In this document: piece after piece, positions 1-8,463 of the stretch
Numbering within the stretch: position 1 is the first letter of the stretch
How the letters are laid out: every line of letters begins with the position of its first letter
Source: Caldifarciminota bacterium
Lineage (GTDB): Bacteria; Hydrothermota; Hydrothermia; LBFQ01
NCBI GenBank assembly: GCA_027003075.1
Contig: JALWYV010000055.1
Location: 1 to 64,000, forward strand
Reading direction: 5' to 3'
Length of the DNA: 64,000 nucleotides
Program-made: the position numbers and the translations under genes
The notes under the pieces: generated by a model
What the model was told of the DNA's origin: nothing
The model's database searches: none
What the model saw: the letters and a program-made list of their open reading frames with translations, nothing else

Positions 1-1261
1 CAGCCCCCTCCCCTCCCCATACGAAGGAAAATGCCGGATATACCTTACCGTTCCTTATATCAAGGCCGAGCCGGATCCCCACCCGTCCGTTCAGGCTAAA
101 GGCGCCGAAGTTTTTACTGGCATCCACGCTCATCCCGACACCGAAGCGGTGCCACTCGGAGAGCGGAGGCCGGGGGAAGGGATCGTCCGGAGGGAGACCG
201 GAGTTCTCGTGTGCCAGACCGAAGGGTGTGGAGCCGTGAAGTACGTACTCGTACTCGGCAAACACTCTCCCTCTCTCAAGTCTCAAATAAGCCGCCCTGT
301 AGTCCTGACCGAGGTAGGTGGCGAGGGGTACCCCGCGGGCGGCGAGGTCGTTTATACGGGTGTAGTGGGCGTACGTGAAGGGTGCAACCGTTGAGGTCTC
401 AAGGTAGACTTTAAAACTTCCCGAATAGCTCATACCGGCAGTTGCACCCCACAGGGGAGCCTGTCCCTCACCGTGGAAGAAGGAGGGATCGTCCCCCATA
501 AATTCTCCGTACACCCTGAAGTTTCCGAGGTTGAGGGTAGCATCAACGTGGAGGAAGAGGTTGTCGTCGTTATCGGCCGTCTCAAGCCTCTGGACGACGT
601 AGTACAGTACTAAGGGGTTGGCGTACTTCCACGAGTCGGTCCGGGTATACGCTACGGCCTCCGTTATGGCCAGAGTTAAAGGGCCGAGGAGTACCTCCAT
701 CCGCTGAAAGGCGATCCGCCTGTTCTCCACGGTATCCGGCACCCTCGCAAAACCGGTGTATCCTCTGAAGATCCCCACTTCCCCGCTCAAGAGGTATATC
801 CAGTCAAGGGGGTAGCCCCATCCGGAGAGGAAGAGGGGATAACGGACGGAAGGAGAAACCTTAACGTAATCCCTGCCCGATCGCAAACTTATCCGTTCCG
901 CCTTAAGCCACAGGAAAGCCCTGTACTGGAAGGCCTCAAACAGGGGCTTCTTCCCTATTACCGGTTCTGAGGTCCAGTCTACCACCTCAAGGTTGTACTC
1001 TCTGTAAGGGTTCCAGTCGCCTACGGAAAGGGCGCGGGACCGTCCGTTGAAAGCGCTGAGGGAGACGAAGGCCCCACCCTGCACTCTCTCACCGAGGGGC
1101 AGGTGAACGTTAGCGTAGGGGGTGAACTCAACGAAACCGGCGAAGGGGTTGTTCCGGCTGTACAGAGCGGCCCCAACGAGGTTGGAGGTGTCGGGTCGGG
1201 TTGGACATACCCCGACACACGGGTTAAAAAACGGATCAAGGGGCAGGAAGAGGGATAGCAT
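1..1261 (-). CDS. Wzi-like outer-membrane beta-barrel protein, 3' end beyond the window
   Basis: Reading the minus strand from an ATG at 1261, the frame stays open to the window edge (about 420 residues), so the C-terminus is missing. The start is supported by a TATAAT at 1270-1275, 8 bases upstream, implying a leaderless message. The product begins with a short hydrophobic stretch (MLSLFLPL) and then shows the alternating aromatic/polar pattern of a transmembrane barrel. A segment near residues 205-240 (NPLVLYYVV, then DNDDNLFLHVD and FRVYGEFMGDD) resembles the capsule-assembly Wzi family. A related-looking barrel is encoded at 4682-5731. Function in exopolysaccharide export or capsule attachment is inference from family resemblance only. 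Confidence 0.6.
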   Translation of the reverse strand, partial: MLSLFLPLDPFFNPCVGVCPTRPDTSNLVGAALYSRNNPFAGFVEFTPYANVHLPLGERVQGGAFVSLSAFNGRSRALSVGDWNPYREYNLEVVDWTSEPVIGKKPLFEAFQYRAFLWLKAERISLRSGRDYVKVSPSVRYPLFLSGWGYPLDWIYLLSGEVGIFRGYTGFARVPDTVENRRIAFQRMEVLLGPLTLAITEAVAYTRTDSWKYANPLVLYYVVQRLETADNDDNLFLHVDATLNLGNFRVYGEFMGDDPSFFHGEGQAPLWGATAGMSYSGSFKVYLETSTVAPFTYAHYTRINDLAARGVPLATYLGQDYRAAYLRLERGRVFAEYEYVLHGSTPFGLAHENSGLPPDDPFPRPPLSEWHRFGVGMSVDASKNFGAFSLNGRVGIRLGLDIRNGKVYPAFSFVWGGEGA

Positions 1262-1316
1262 CGCCGGATATTATACGGTATGGGTCCTGTTCTCAATTCG
1301 GCCGTACAATCCCGAT

Positions 1317-1685
1317 ATGATGATACTTTCGCTCGTTTTGGTATCGGCACCTGATATGGTCAGGGGCGTGGTTAGCGGGGCGATGTGTGGCATCCACGAG
1401 ATGAAGTGCGAACACAAACCCGGCGCCCACGGGTACGAGACCCTCGGCATATTCGTTGACGGTAAGGGGTTCTTCTACTTTGCCAACGTTCCCCAGCAGG
1501 TTCTCCGCCGCATAAACCGAATGGAGATAACCGTAAAGGGAGAGGTGAAACCCAAGTACAGGAGCATAGTCGCCCACGTGATAAAGGCCGGAGATAAGGT
1601 CGTGTGGGTATGGAAGAAGGAGATGAAGGAGAAGAAACACGACCACGATAAGAGCAACCATCCGAAGGGCAAGGACAGGAAGTAA
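1317..1685 (+). CDS. Small exported protein with Cys/His motif and charged His/Lys tail
   Basis: This encodes 122 residues starting MMILSLVLVSAP, a short hydrophobic export-type segment without basic residues. TACAAT at 1305-1310, 6 bases before the ATG, favours this start over the in-frame upstream ATG at 1122. A CGIHEMKCEHKPGAH segment around residues 24-38 has two cysteines and several histidines, and the last 25 residues are very rich in Lys, His and Asp (HDHDKSNH). Together these suggest metal binding, which is inference. I do not recognise the family. It is transcribed divergently from the Wzi-like gene, and its 3' end faces the secreted-protein gene ending at 1694. Confidence 0.6.
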   Translation: MMILSLVLVSAPDMVRGVVSGAMCGIHEMKCEHKPGAHGYETLGIFVDGKGFFYFANVPQQVLRRINRMEITVKGEVKPKYRSIVAHVIKAGDKVVWVWKKEMKEKKHDHDKSNHPKGKDRK

Positions 1686-1693
1686 GGCGATCC

Positions 1694-3118
1694 TTACCTC
1701 CGTATAACCCTGAGGACCTTCCTGCCGTCTACTATAAAGAAGACACCTCGTTTGAGGGGTACATTTTCGTACCTCCCCCTGTAAATCAGCCTTCCGGAGG
1801 GATCGTATACCCTTACATCGCCCTCAACCACAGCACCGTGGGTAATTCTCTCGTCCACTCCCACCCTGTCGGGCCTTACCCTCATTACGAATACGTCCAG
1901 ATCCGAAGTGAAGGAGTTGCTGTATCCGGCTATGAGGTAGTCCGTGGAGTCTCCTGGTATGACCTTCGCCGAGACGCCGACGTCGGCACGCGGAAAGTCG
2001 TATATCCGGTGCCTGCGGAAGACGTAAATTCCGTTCTCGTTCACCGCAAAGAACAGGACTATACGGGCGTCGTCCATATCCCCCGGTTCTGGAAAAGGCG
2101 CCGTCGTGTCGTGGGGGTCGTAGTACGGCATATTTGAAGAGAGATCTCTGCTCACGGCCATCCATACGAAAAGGGAGTCCCCTACACCGTCTCCCCACAC
2201 CGGGAAGGTCTCCCATAAGGTGTCCGGGGTCGCCGGGCCCCACCAGTGTACGGGCATAGGATCCCAGTCTATTATGATCCATACCGATAATCCGGTGACG
2301 TTAGGGGAGAAATAACCCCCTGCGACGGTAGAACCGGTGAAGGTATGTATAGTATCCCGAAATACCGTAAGGGCGGAGAATCCGTAGATGTAATCGCCGG
2401 GATCCGCAGTCCAGCTGATCAAAGGAAGACACCTCTCTAAATTTGTGGCCGAACTGTCCGTAAAGCAGGTATAAGGTACGAAGGCCAGATCGAAGTACCA
2501 TCGGTTGACCTTACAGTCTATGGCGAGGCTCCCGTCGGGTCCTACGCTCACGTTGTAGCAGGAAGCCTTCACGTTGACTATGGTGTCAAGCATGTATATG
2601 GCAGTGTCCAACCGAAAGGAAGGAGTTAATGTCCCGTTCGTATCTATGGATACTACGTAGCCCCCGTAGGTAGAGTCTCCACCCGGACGGTAGAATCCGG
2701 CTCCCCAGAGTAAACGGCGGTGGGGGTCGTAGGTTATGCCGTAAAGCCCCTCCTCGTCGGGAGAGGTGTACACGGTGTCCCACAGGACGTTTCCGGACGG
2801 ATCAAGGCGGACGACGAACACGTTCCTTGCTCCGGGCATTCCCTCCCATCCGGCAGCCACGTACCCGCCCGGCACCTTAACGATGTCCCTCAAAACCTCA
2901 TCCGATCCGGGTATCCGTACTACCGTCTCCCACACGATATTACCGCTCGTATCTACGGCCACTACGTACCCGTCCCTGTCACCCAACTCCGTTGTGTATC
3001 CTGATAGGACGATGCCGTAATCCTCAACCACACCGGAGTACATCCTCTGCTCCCCCGAACGGGGAAATACCTTTACCCACACGGTATCGGAAATCTGTGA
3101 GAGGAATAGAACCATCAT
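1694..3118 (-). CDS. Secreted propeller-like protein with C-terminal sorting module
   Basis: This 474-residue product begins MMVLFLSQIS, then carries repeats of the type 'GYVVAVDTSGNIVWET' and 'VFVVRLDPSGNVLWD' over its first 160 residues, a pattern typical of beta-propeller blades in secreted bacterial proteins. The C-terminus has VYDPSGRLIYRG, then GVFFIVDGRKVLRVIRR, the layout of type IX secretion type A sorting domains and shared with the genes at 29157, 38562 and 41544. TAAAAT at 3128-3133 lies 9 bases before the ATG. No catalytic motif is visible, so it is a surface or extracellular protein of unknown role. Confidence 0.65.
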   Translation of the reverse strand: MMVLFLSQISDTVWVKVFPRSGEQRMYSGVVEDYGIVLSGYTTELGDRDGYVVAVDTSGNIVWETVVRIPGSDEVLRDIVKVPGGYVAAGWEGMPGARNVFVVRLDPSGNVLWDTVYTSPDEEGLYGITYDPHRRLLWGAGFYRPGGDSTYGGYVVSIDTNGTLTPSFRLDTAIYMLDTIVNVKASCYNVSVGPDGSLAIDCKVNRWYFDLAFVPYTCFTDSSATNLERCLPLISWTADPGDYIYGFSALTVFRDTIHTFTGSTVAGGYFSPNVTGLSVWIIIDWDPMPVHWWGPATPDTLWETFPVWGDGVGDSLFVWMAVSRDLSSNMPYYDPHDTTAPFPEPGDMDDARIVLFFAVNENGIYVFRRHRIYDFPRADVGVSAKVIPGDSTDYLIAGYSNSFTSDLDVFVMRVRPDRVGVDERITHGAVVEGDVRVYDPSGRLIYRGRYENVPLKRGVFFIVDGRKVLRVIRR

Positions 3119-3163
3119 ACCCGTCGCATTTTAAGGCCGTAACATACGCACGGCTTCAAAGGT

Positions 3164-3169
3164 TATAAT
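3164..3169 (+). promoter_or_regulatory. -10 element (TATAAT) of leaderless symporter operon
   Basis: TATAAT ends 8 bases before the GTG at 3178, so transcription would begin at or within a few bases of the start codon. This supports the 30-residue ORF as the true first gene of the operon. Confidence 0.65.
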
Positions 3170-3177
3170 ATCGGCCT

Positions 3178-3270
3178 GTGGATGCTCTGACCGTAGCAGT
3201 CGTATGGGGTAGCTGGTTGTTTTTCCTTGTGCTTACTCTGGCGTACTATCTGAAGGAGGGAGAAGGATGA
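3178..3270 (+). CDS. Symporter small accessory protein (30 residues)
   Basis: A GTG-started ORF encodes VDALTVAVVWGSWLFFL followed by VLTLAYYLKEGEG: one transmembrane helix with an acidic cytosolic-type tail. It begins 8 bases after a TATAAT and its TGA overlaps the ATG of the sodium/solute symporter gene by four bases, so the two are translationally coupled. Short one-helix partners encoded directly before sodium/solute symporters are known in other microbes ('symporter small accessory protein'), and this fits them in length, topology and position. The helix presumably packs against the transporter; that role is inferred. Confidence 0.7.
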   Translation: MDALTVAVVWGSWLFFLVLTLAYYLKEGEG

Positions 3271-4685
3271 GTGGCGTAGCCTTGGGCCTTCTCGTGTACG
3301 TCGTTATAATGGTTCTCATAGGGATCTACACCTACCGGTTTATGCACACCATAGACGACTTCCTCCTCGGTGGCCGTAAACTCGGCGCCCTCGTAATCGC
3401 CTTCTCCGAGAGGGCCTCAGGTGAGAGCGCCTGGTTCCTCCTCGGACTCCCCGGGTTCGCCTATGCCATGGGTATGTCCGTCTTCTGGACGGTCGTTGGC
3501 GTCGCTCTCGGCATATTCGTGAGCTGGACGGTGATAGCCAAACGGTTGAGGTGGGAAACGGAGAAGTACGGCGCCCTGACCATCCCCGACTACCTTGAGG
3601 CCCGTTTCGGGGACAGGAGCCGGATAATACGGGTCGTGAGTACCCTGATCATCCTCCTCTTTTACCTCTTCTACCTCGGCGCCCAGATCATCGGCGCTGG
3701 CAAGGTCCTGAACGCCACCTTCGGCATGGATCCCGTCCTCGGTATGTTCATCGGGGCCGGTATAGTCGCCCTCTACACGATGGCCGGGGGTTTCACGGCC
3801 GTGGCCCTCACGGATCTGGTACAGGGAATAATAATGCTCTTCGCCGCCGTCTTCCTGCCCATTCTGGGGATAGCAGCCCTCGGAGGCGTGGGCGAGACCT
3901 TCGCAAAACTCCGCGAGATAGATCCCAGCTTCCTGAGCGTCCTCGGTGGGAAGGCGGGGAGGGATCTGATAATAGGAACGATTCTGGGGGGTATGGGTGT
4001 GGGTCTGGGGTACATGGGTCAACCCCACCTTCTCACCCGGTACATGGCCATAAAGAGTACCCACGAGGTACGGAAGGGTGTACTCATAGCCATGCTCTGG
4101 GTTCTCCTCGCCTACTGGGGGGCGCCGTTCATCGGTATAGTGGGGAAGGCGTACTTCGGCCCGGATCTGGCCGATGCCGAGAAGGTTATGCCCATGCTGG
4201 CCATGGCCGTACTTCCACCGGTAGTTGCCGGGTTCGTTATAGCAGGGGCCGTGGCCGCCATGATGTCAACCGCCGACTCTCAACTGTTGGTGGTTACGTC
4301 GGCCGTGGTTGAGGATATTTACAGGAAGCTCCTCGGAAAAGATCTATCCCAGGAAAAACTGGTGGCGTTTTCCCGGTGGACGACACTCGCCGTTACGGCC
4401 TTCGCCCTCATCCTCGCCCTCTTCGCCAAGAACCTCATATACTGGCTCGTCCTCTACGCCTGGTCCGGCCTCGGCGCCAGCTTTGGCCCTCCCATACTCC
4501 TCGCCCTGCTCTGGAAACGTACCACCCGTTGGGGCGCCCTCGCCGGGATGTTAACCGGCACCCTGACCACCGTCCTCTGGTACAACGTCCCCGCCCTTAA
4601 GGGTACGGTTTACGAGCTGATACCTGCGTTCCTTTTCAGCCTGATAGCGACCTACGTGGTGAGCCTCCTGACGTCTAAAAGATGA
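3267..4685 (+). CDS. Sodium:solute symporter family (PutP-like) transporter
   Basis: A 472-residue, roughly 13-helix membrane protein of the SSS family. Early residues read FLLGGRKLG and SAWFLLGLPGFAYAMG, matching the PutP/proline-type signature; MAGGFTAVALTDLVQG (about residue 170) and MMSTADSQLLV (about residue 332) are the conserved SSS regions that line the sodium and substrate sites. It follows the 30-residue accessory ORF with an ATGA overlap and has a Shine-Dalgarno AAGGAGGG. The next gene overlaps its stop by four bases. The likely role is Na+-driven uptake of an amino acid or organic acid; the substrate cannot be told from sequence. Confidence 0.88.
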   Translation: MSGVALGLLVYVVIMVLIGIYTYRFMHTIDDFLLGGRKLGALVIAFSERASGESAWFLLGLPGFAYAMGMSVFWTVVGVALGIFVSWTVIAKRLRWETEKYGALTIPDYLEARFGDRSRIIRVVSTLIILLFYLFYLGAQIIGAGKVLNATFGMDPVLGMFIGAGIVALYTMAGGFTAVALTDLVQGIIMLFAAVFLPILGIAALGGVGETFAKLREIDPSFLSVLGGKAGRDLIIGTILGGMGVGLGYMGQPHLLTRYMAIKSTHEVRKGVLIAMLWVLLAYWGAPFIGIVGKAYFGPDLADAEKVMPMLAMAVLPPVVAGFVIAGAVAAMMSTADSQLLVVTSAVVEDIYRKLLGKDLSQEKLVAFSRWTTLAVTAFALILALFAKNLIYWLVLYAWSGLGASFGPPILLALLWKRTTRWGALAGMLTGTLTTVLWYNVPALKGTVYELIPAFLFSLIATYVVSLLTSKR

Positions 4686-5731
4686 TCGGGTTCTACCTCC
4701 ACTCCGCCGGCTTCGTGTCTACCTCGTTTGATACGGCGTTCCTCCACGTGGAGCCGGCCTACTTTTTCGGGTGGAGCGGGAGAGATATAAAACCTTTCTA
4801 CACGGACAGGTTACGCCTCGGTTTTAGGAGCCTTTACGTCAGGGGAGACGTGGGGAATCTCAAGTACAGGGTCGGAAAGTTGCCGGTGTCGGATACCGGG
4901 AACCTCCTCCTTGATCCCTTCTCAACGGGATACGAGGCCCTCTCCCTCTCGTGGGCCGGGGACGGATGGGAATACACGGTTGAATTCATGAGGCTGGGAC
5001 CGTGGGTTTCGGACGGGGAGTATTACTTCAACCCGGACGCCGTTGCCATATCCCGCGGTCAGGTAATAGACCGGTACGTTACCCTCCGCACGTTCACCTT
5101 CGGCAACTTCTCCTTTTCGGAAATAACCGTTCTCTCAACTCTCTCCGGACGTTTCCCGGATATTAGAGCCTTCAACCCCCTCCTGCCCGGCTACCTATAT
5201 CAGTGGTTCTACGCGAAGGAGGTAAACGTCCTCTGGTCCATAACCTACAGGTTCGGAAGGAACACCCTACGCTTAATCGTGGACGACTTCCCCTACCTGC
5301 CATCATGGTTCTCAATAGTTCCGCCAACGGTGGGGGTGAGGGTGTCGGGCGATTACGGGTTGTTCTCTTACGACATACTCTGGATATCCGCCTTTACGTA
5401 CGCGAACCGCAGGCCGTGGGACGCCCTTTACGAGGCCCCGTACTTCCGTGGGGATCGGTTGCAGGGGGCGCTCAAACTTGCTCTGCCGGAAAGGAAGTTT
5501 AAGCCTTTGTTTGAAATAGGGGGATGGGCAGAAGGCAGGTACAACGGTGTTTTCAAGGAACCGGAGATCGGGGAGTATCCCCCTTTCTCCTTCCTCCACG
5601 ATCCGGTCCGGGCAGACGGCTGGGTGTCCGTGGGTTTAAGGTACGGGAGGTACGAGGTTCAGATGGGGTACGGAGGGAAGCCCTTGGCACTTAACTACGG
5701 TAGGGTTTTCCTGTACTTTTCGGCGATGTGA
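4682..5731 (+). CDS. Outer-membrane beta-barrel protein, Wzi-like
   Basis: This 349-residue product starts MIGFYLHSAGF, overlaps the symporter stop by four bases (ATGA), and is rich in Tyr, Phe and Trp alternating with polar residues, as expected for an outer-membrane barrel. Around residues 164-200 it contains FNPLLPGYLYQWFYAKEV, then TLRLIVDDFPY, which parallels the NPL...DDF region of the partial barrel at 1-1261. The two may be distant homologues. Coupling to an inner-membrane symporter suggests passage of a nutrient across both membranes, but that is inference; polysaccharide export is an alternative. Confidence 0.55.
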   Translation: MIGFYLHSAGFVSTSFDTAFLHVEPAYFFGWSGRDIKPFYTDRLRLGFRSLYVRGDVGNLKYRVGKLPVSDTGNLLLDPFSTGYEALSLSWAGDGWEYTVEFMRLGPWVSDGEYYFNPDAVAISRGQVIDRYVTLRTFTFGNFSFSEITVLSTLSGRFPDIRAFNPLLPGYLYQWFYAKEVNVLWSITYRFGRNTLRLIVDDFPYLPSWFSIVPPTVGVRVSGDYGLFSYDILWISAFTYANRRPWDALYEAPYFRGDRLQGALKLALPERKFKPLFEIGGWAEGRYNGVFKEPEIGEYPPFSFLHDPVRADGWVSVGLRYGRYEVQMGYGGKPLALNYGRVFLYFSAM

Positions 5732-5774
5732 TGGGATAACAACACCCGTGCAATTCTATGTTGAGCCGTATTAA

Positions 5775-5790
5775 AATACCTCTCGGTATT
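5775..5790 (+). terminator. Weak hairpin after the barrel gene
   Basis: AATACC TCTC GGTATT forms a 6-bp stem with a 4-base loop about 45 bases after the stop at 5731. There is no T-run behind it, so termination is uncertain; it could also be an end of the neighbouring IS remnant. Confidence 0.25.
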
Positions 5791-5810
5791 ACGTTGATAG
5801 GTTGATAGTC

Positions 5811-6370
5811 TTATAAGCAAGCATTTGTATTATAATCAAAGACCCACCCCTTTCTCCACATAAGAGCGAGAATCTCAACGGTATGCCAAAAAAGACTCTT
5901 GCTGTAAGCGTGTCCTCTCCTGCGAAGACGAGCATTGTGAATACGAAGGAGGTTATGAAGACCCTCGTTAAGGTTCACATAACCCTTGCTCTTTATATGA
6001 ACCACATGCTTGCCCTTTCCTTCAAACAAACCTTCATATCCCCTCCACCCATCCGTATGGTACTCATAGGCTTCGGGAAGAAAATCTATCACCTCCTTTA
6101 GACTCTCTTTATCCCGTTTTCGCTTCACTGCTACAAACCTGACCTTTAGAAACTCATTAACGTGTACTATCGCCGTGATTATCCACACCTTGTTCCTCTT
6201 GCTAATGACGTACGACCACATCTCGTCTATGCTTATCCTTATTGCCCTCCGCAACCTTGAAAACAACATCATGAGCGTAACTATGTACCTGAGGGCCTCT
6301 TCAAAGTTTTTTTTGATATGTTCATGCGTATGGCTGCCTCGCTATACCCTAACACCCTCCCTATAGCACC
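5811..6370 (-). mobile_element. IS1-family insertion sequence remnant (insA tail plus insB)
   Basis: Only part of an IS1-type element is present. On the minus strand an insA-like tail (GRVLGYSEAAIRMNISKK) runs from 6370 to an A8 run at 6314-6307, where a -1 shift joins it to the insB frame ending at 5811. The insB part carries IDEMWSYV (first Asp), YHTDGWRGY (second Asp) and NEGLHNLLRIHNARLRRRG, ending in a Ser-Lys-Ser helix as in IS1 DDE transposases. The insA N-terminal zinc-finger half is absent: the frame meets TGA at 6373-6371, directly next to the helicase stop codon. No terminal inverted repeats could be identified. Confidence 0.75.
5811..6370 (-). pseudogene. IS1-family transposase, 5'-truncated
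   Basis: The catalytic InsB portion (an ORF from ATG 6272 gives 153 residues) looks intact, with both catalytic aspartates and the Asn-Glu/Arg helix, but it normally has to be made as an InsA-B fusion by -1 frameshifting. The DNA-binding InsA half is truncated here, so transposition is unlikely. Its base composition is richer in A+T than the flanking genes. It lies tail-to-tail with the barrel gene at 4682-5731 and immediately downstream of the helicase gene on the same strand. Confidence 0.7.
6307..6314 (-). other. A8 slippery run, programmed -1 frameshift site of IS1 type
   Basis: On the minus strand the codons ATA TCA AAA AAA ACT of the insA frame realign to ATC AAA AAA AAC TTT of the insB frame by one base backwards. 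IS1 elements are known to use an A-rich heptamer at this junction. Confidence 0.6.
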
Positions 6371-6373
6371 TCA

Positions 6374-8368
6374 TTAAACTGTAACGTACCCTCCGACCTT
6401 CCGGCTGTACCGGATGAATTCGTCGTAAACCGGATGCTCCTTCAGGGTAAGGGAATCTCCCACGGTGATAAGTTTCCTCTTCGGCCTCGTTATGGCTACG
6501 TTCAACCGCCTGACGTCGTTCAAGAAACCTATCTCTCCCCTGCCGTTTGACCGCACGAAGGAGACCACTATAACCTCCTTTTCCCTACCCTGAAATCCGT
6601 CCACGGTCTTGACTTCAACCTCCTCCGGTATCCCGTTCTCATGGAATACGCCCCTTATCAGGTCAACCTGATCGTCGTACGGCGATATAACCCCTATATC
6701 TTCAGGCCTTATCTTCAGGTCAAGCAGGGCCTTCACTACCTTTAAGACGAAATCCGCCTCCCCCTCGTTGTAGTAGGAGGTTGACCCCCTCTTCTGCCTC
6801 TCAGGGGACCTGCCGAGGGTGTCGGCGAAGATCACGGGCCTGTCGGGGTCAAGGACGAAGGGTAGAGGTTGGGGAAGGCCCTTCAGGACCTCCGGCACAA
6901 CTCCCAGGTCCCTCAGGGTGTGATCTGCGACGCTCTCATGGGCTATGAGCTTCCCTTCGTAGAACATCCTGTTGGGGAAGTCCATTATCACCCTGTTCAT
7001 CCTGTACTGGATCCGGAGCATCTCCTTTATCCTATCGCCGTACACTTTTAGGAGCCTTTCAAACAGGGTGATCTGGAGGTGCTTTGCCGCCTCCTCGCTC
7101 AGTATCGTGGGGGGAAGTTGCTTGTGGTCCCCCGCCATTATCCACACGTTACCTTTCACCATGGGTATCAAACAGGAAGGCTCTGTGGATTGGGTGGCCT
7201 CGTCTATGAAGACGACGTCAAACCTGAAGTGGGCGAGGACCTCGCTCCCGGCGGAAGAGTTGGTTGAGCATACCACGTCGGCGTTTCTCAGGATCCGCTC
7301 CACGGCTATGGCCTCGTACTTTCTGGCCGTCTCCATCAGGTGGTTTATCCGTTTCTGGAGTTTGATCCACCCCGCCATCTTCCTTATGGCGTTGGGGTGT
7401 ACCCCTCGTACGGGTGTTCCCGTCTCTGCGTGTCTCAGTATCTGGTCGTCGGAGAGGCCCCTCCTCCAGCGGGGTACAGGGGCGAGGTAGTCCTTCTGCT
7501 CCTGCCGGAGTCTGTCCACCTCCTCGTATATCTTCAGAGCTCTTTTATAGTCCTCGTCGTACTGGAGAAGGTAATCAAGGGAGTGTTCCACGACGGCTTT
7601 GGTTATGCGGGAGGGATTACCGACTCTCACCACGTTTATGCCGTAGGCGGCGAGCCTCTCAACCATGTTGTCCGTAGCCACGTTGGAGTCGGCCGTGGCG
7701 AGTACCTTCTTACCCCCTGCGGCGTACTGGTATATGGCCTCAACTACGGTCGTCGTCTTCCCCGTCCCCGGTGGCCCATGGACTAAGAACACGGGCTTTG
7801 AGGCGAGTGCCTTCCGGACGGCCGTCCTCTGGCTATCGTTCAGGGAGGTATTTTTAAACTCCACGTCTGACTCTCCTATCTCCGGTTTTGCCCTTCCGAG
7901 GAGGAGGTTGAGGAGGTCCGGATGCTCCCTGAGGGTTTTGAGGGCGTCCAACATCCTCTGAAAGGTTATGTCGTTGGCGAAGAGGTCTATTCTGATGCCT
8001 TTGCCGAGGGCGTAATCGGGTGGGTGTTTATCATAGGCCACGGTTAAGGAGAAGCGGGTCTTCTCAACGACAGTCCCCTGTATCTCGTTCCCTTTCGGTT
8101 TTCCCCTGCTCGCTATCACGAGGTCCCCCACCTTTATCTCCGTCTGGGGCAGGCCCCCCTGACGTACGTACTTAACCAGATACGTTCCCCCAAGTCCTCT
8201 GCCCACAAGTTTCCCCCTGAGGTTCAGAATGGCCCTTCCGAGTTTCTCCCTCTTCCATCCGGGCAGTCTCCTTATCTCCCTCCTGTGAAACTCAATTTCC
8301 GCCTCCCTCTCAAGCAGTATGAGTCGTTTGAAATGCTCGTAGTACTCTCTGTAACTTTTAAATCGCAT
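6374..8368 (-). CDS. Superfamily 1 UPF1/IGHMBP2-like helicase
   Basis: A 664-residue SF1B-type DNA/RNA helicase. Residues about 1-180 form the accessory N-terminal region, then come Walker A GPPGTGKTTT (about 197), DEAT Walker B in VVFIDEATQSTEP (about 388), GDHKQLPPT (motif III), QYRMN (motif IV), TVDGFQGREKEVIVVS (motif V) and NVAITRPKRKL (motif VI). This order is complete, so the enzyme should be an active ATPase. TAGAAT at 8375-8380, 6 bases upstream, fixes the ATG at 8368 and implies a leaderless message. The gene is divergent from ccdA. The natural substrate (RNA or DNA) is not evident. Confidence 0.9.
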   Translation of the reverse strand: MRFKSYREYYEHFKRLILLEREAEIEFHRREIRRLPGWKREKLGRAILNLRGKLVGRGLGGTYLVKYVRQGGLPQTEIKVGDLVIASRGKPKGNEIQGTVVEKTRFSLTVAYDKHPPDYALGKGIRIDLFANDITFQRMLDALKTLREHPDLLNLLLGRAKPEIGESDVEFKNTSLNDSQRTAVRKALASKPVFLVHGPPGTGKTTTVVEAIYQYAAGGKKVLATADSNVATDNMVERLAAYGINVVRVGNPSRITKAVVEHSLDYLLQYDEDYKRALKIYEEVDRLRQEQKDYLAPVPRWRRGLSDDQILRHAETGTPVRGVHPNAIRKMAGWIKLQKRINHLMETARKYEAIAVERILRNADVVCSTNSSAGSEVLAHFRFDVVFIDEATQSTEPSCLIPMVKGNVWIMAGDHKQLPPTILSEEAAKHLQITLFERLLKVYGDRIKEMLRIQYRMNRVIMDFPNRMFYEGKLIAHESVADHTLRDLGVVPEVLKGLPQPLPFVLDPDRPVIFADTLGRSPERQKRGSTSYYNEGEADFVLKVVKALLDLKIRPEDIGVISPYDDQVDLIRGVFHENGIPEEVEVKTVDGFQGREKEVIVVSFVRSNGRGEIGFLNDVRRLNVAITRPKRKLITVGDSLTLKEHPVYDEFIRYSRKVGGYVTV

Positions 8369-8463
8369 CCGGAGATTCTAAGGTTATGGTTCTATCCCCG
8401 GTACGATAGGGAAAAACAAAGAATGGACCCCCGTATAAATTTCGGGTCTATAATATCGGTGCT

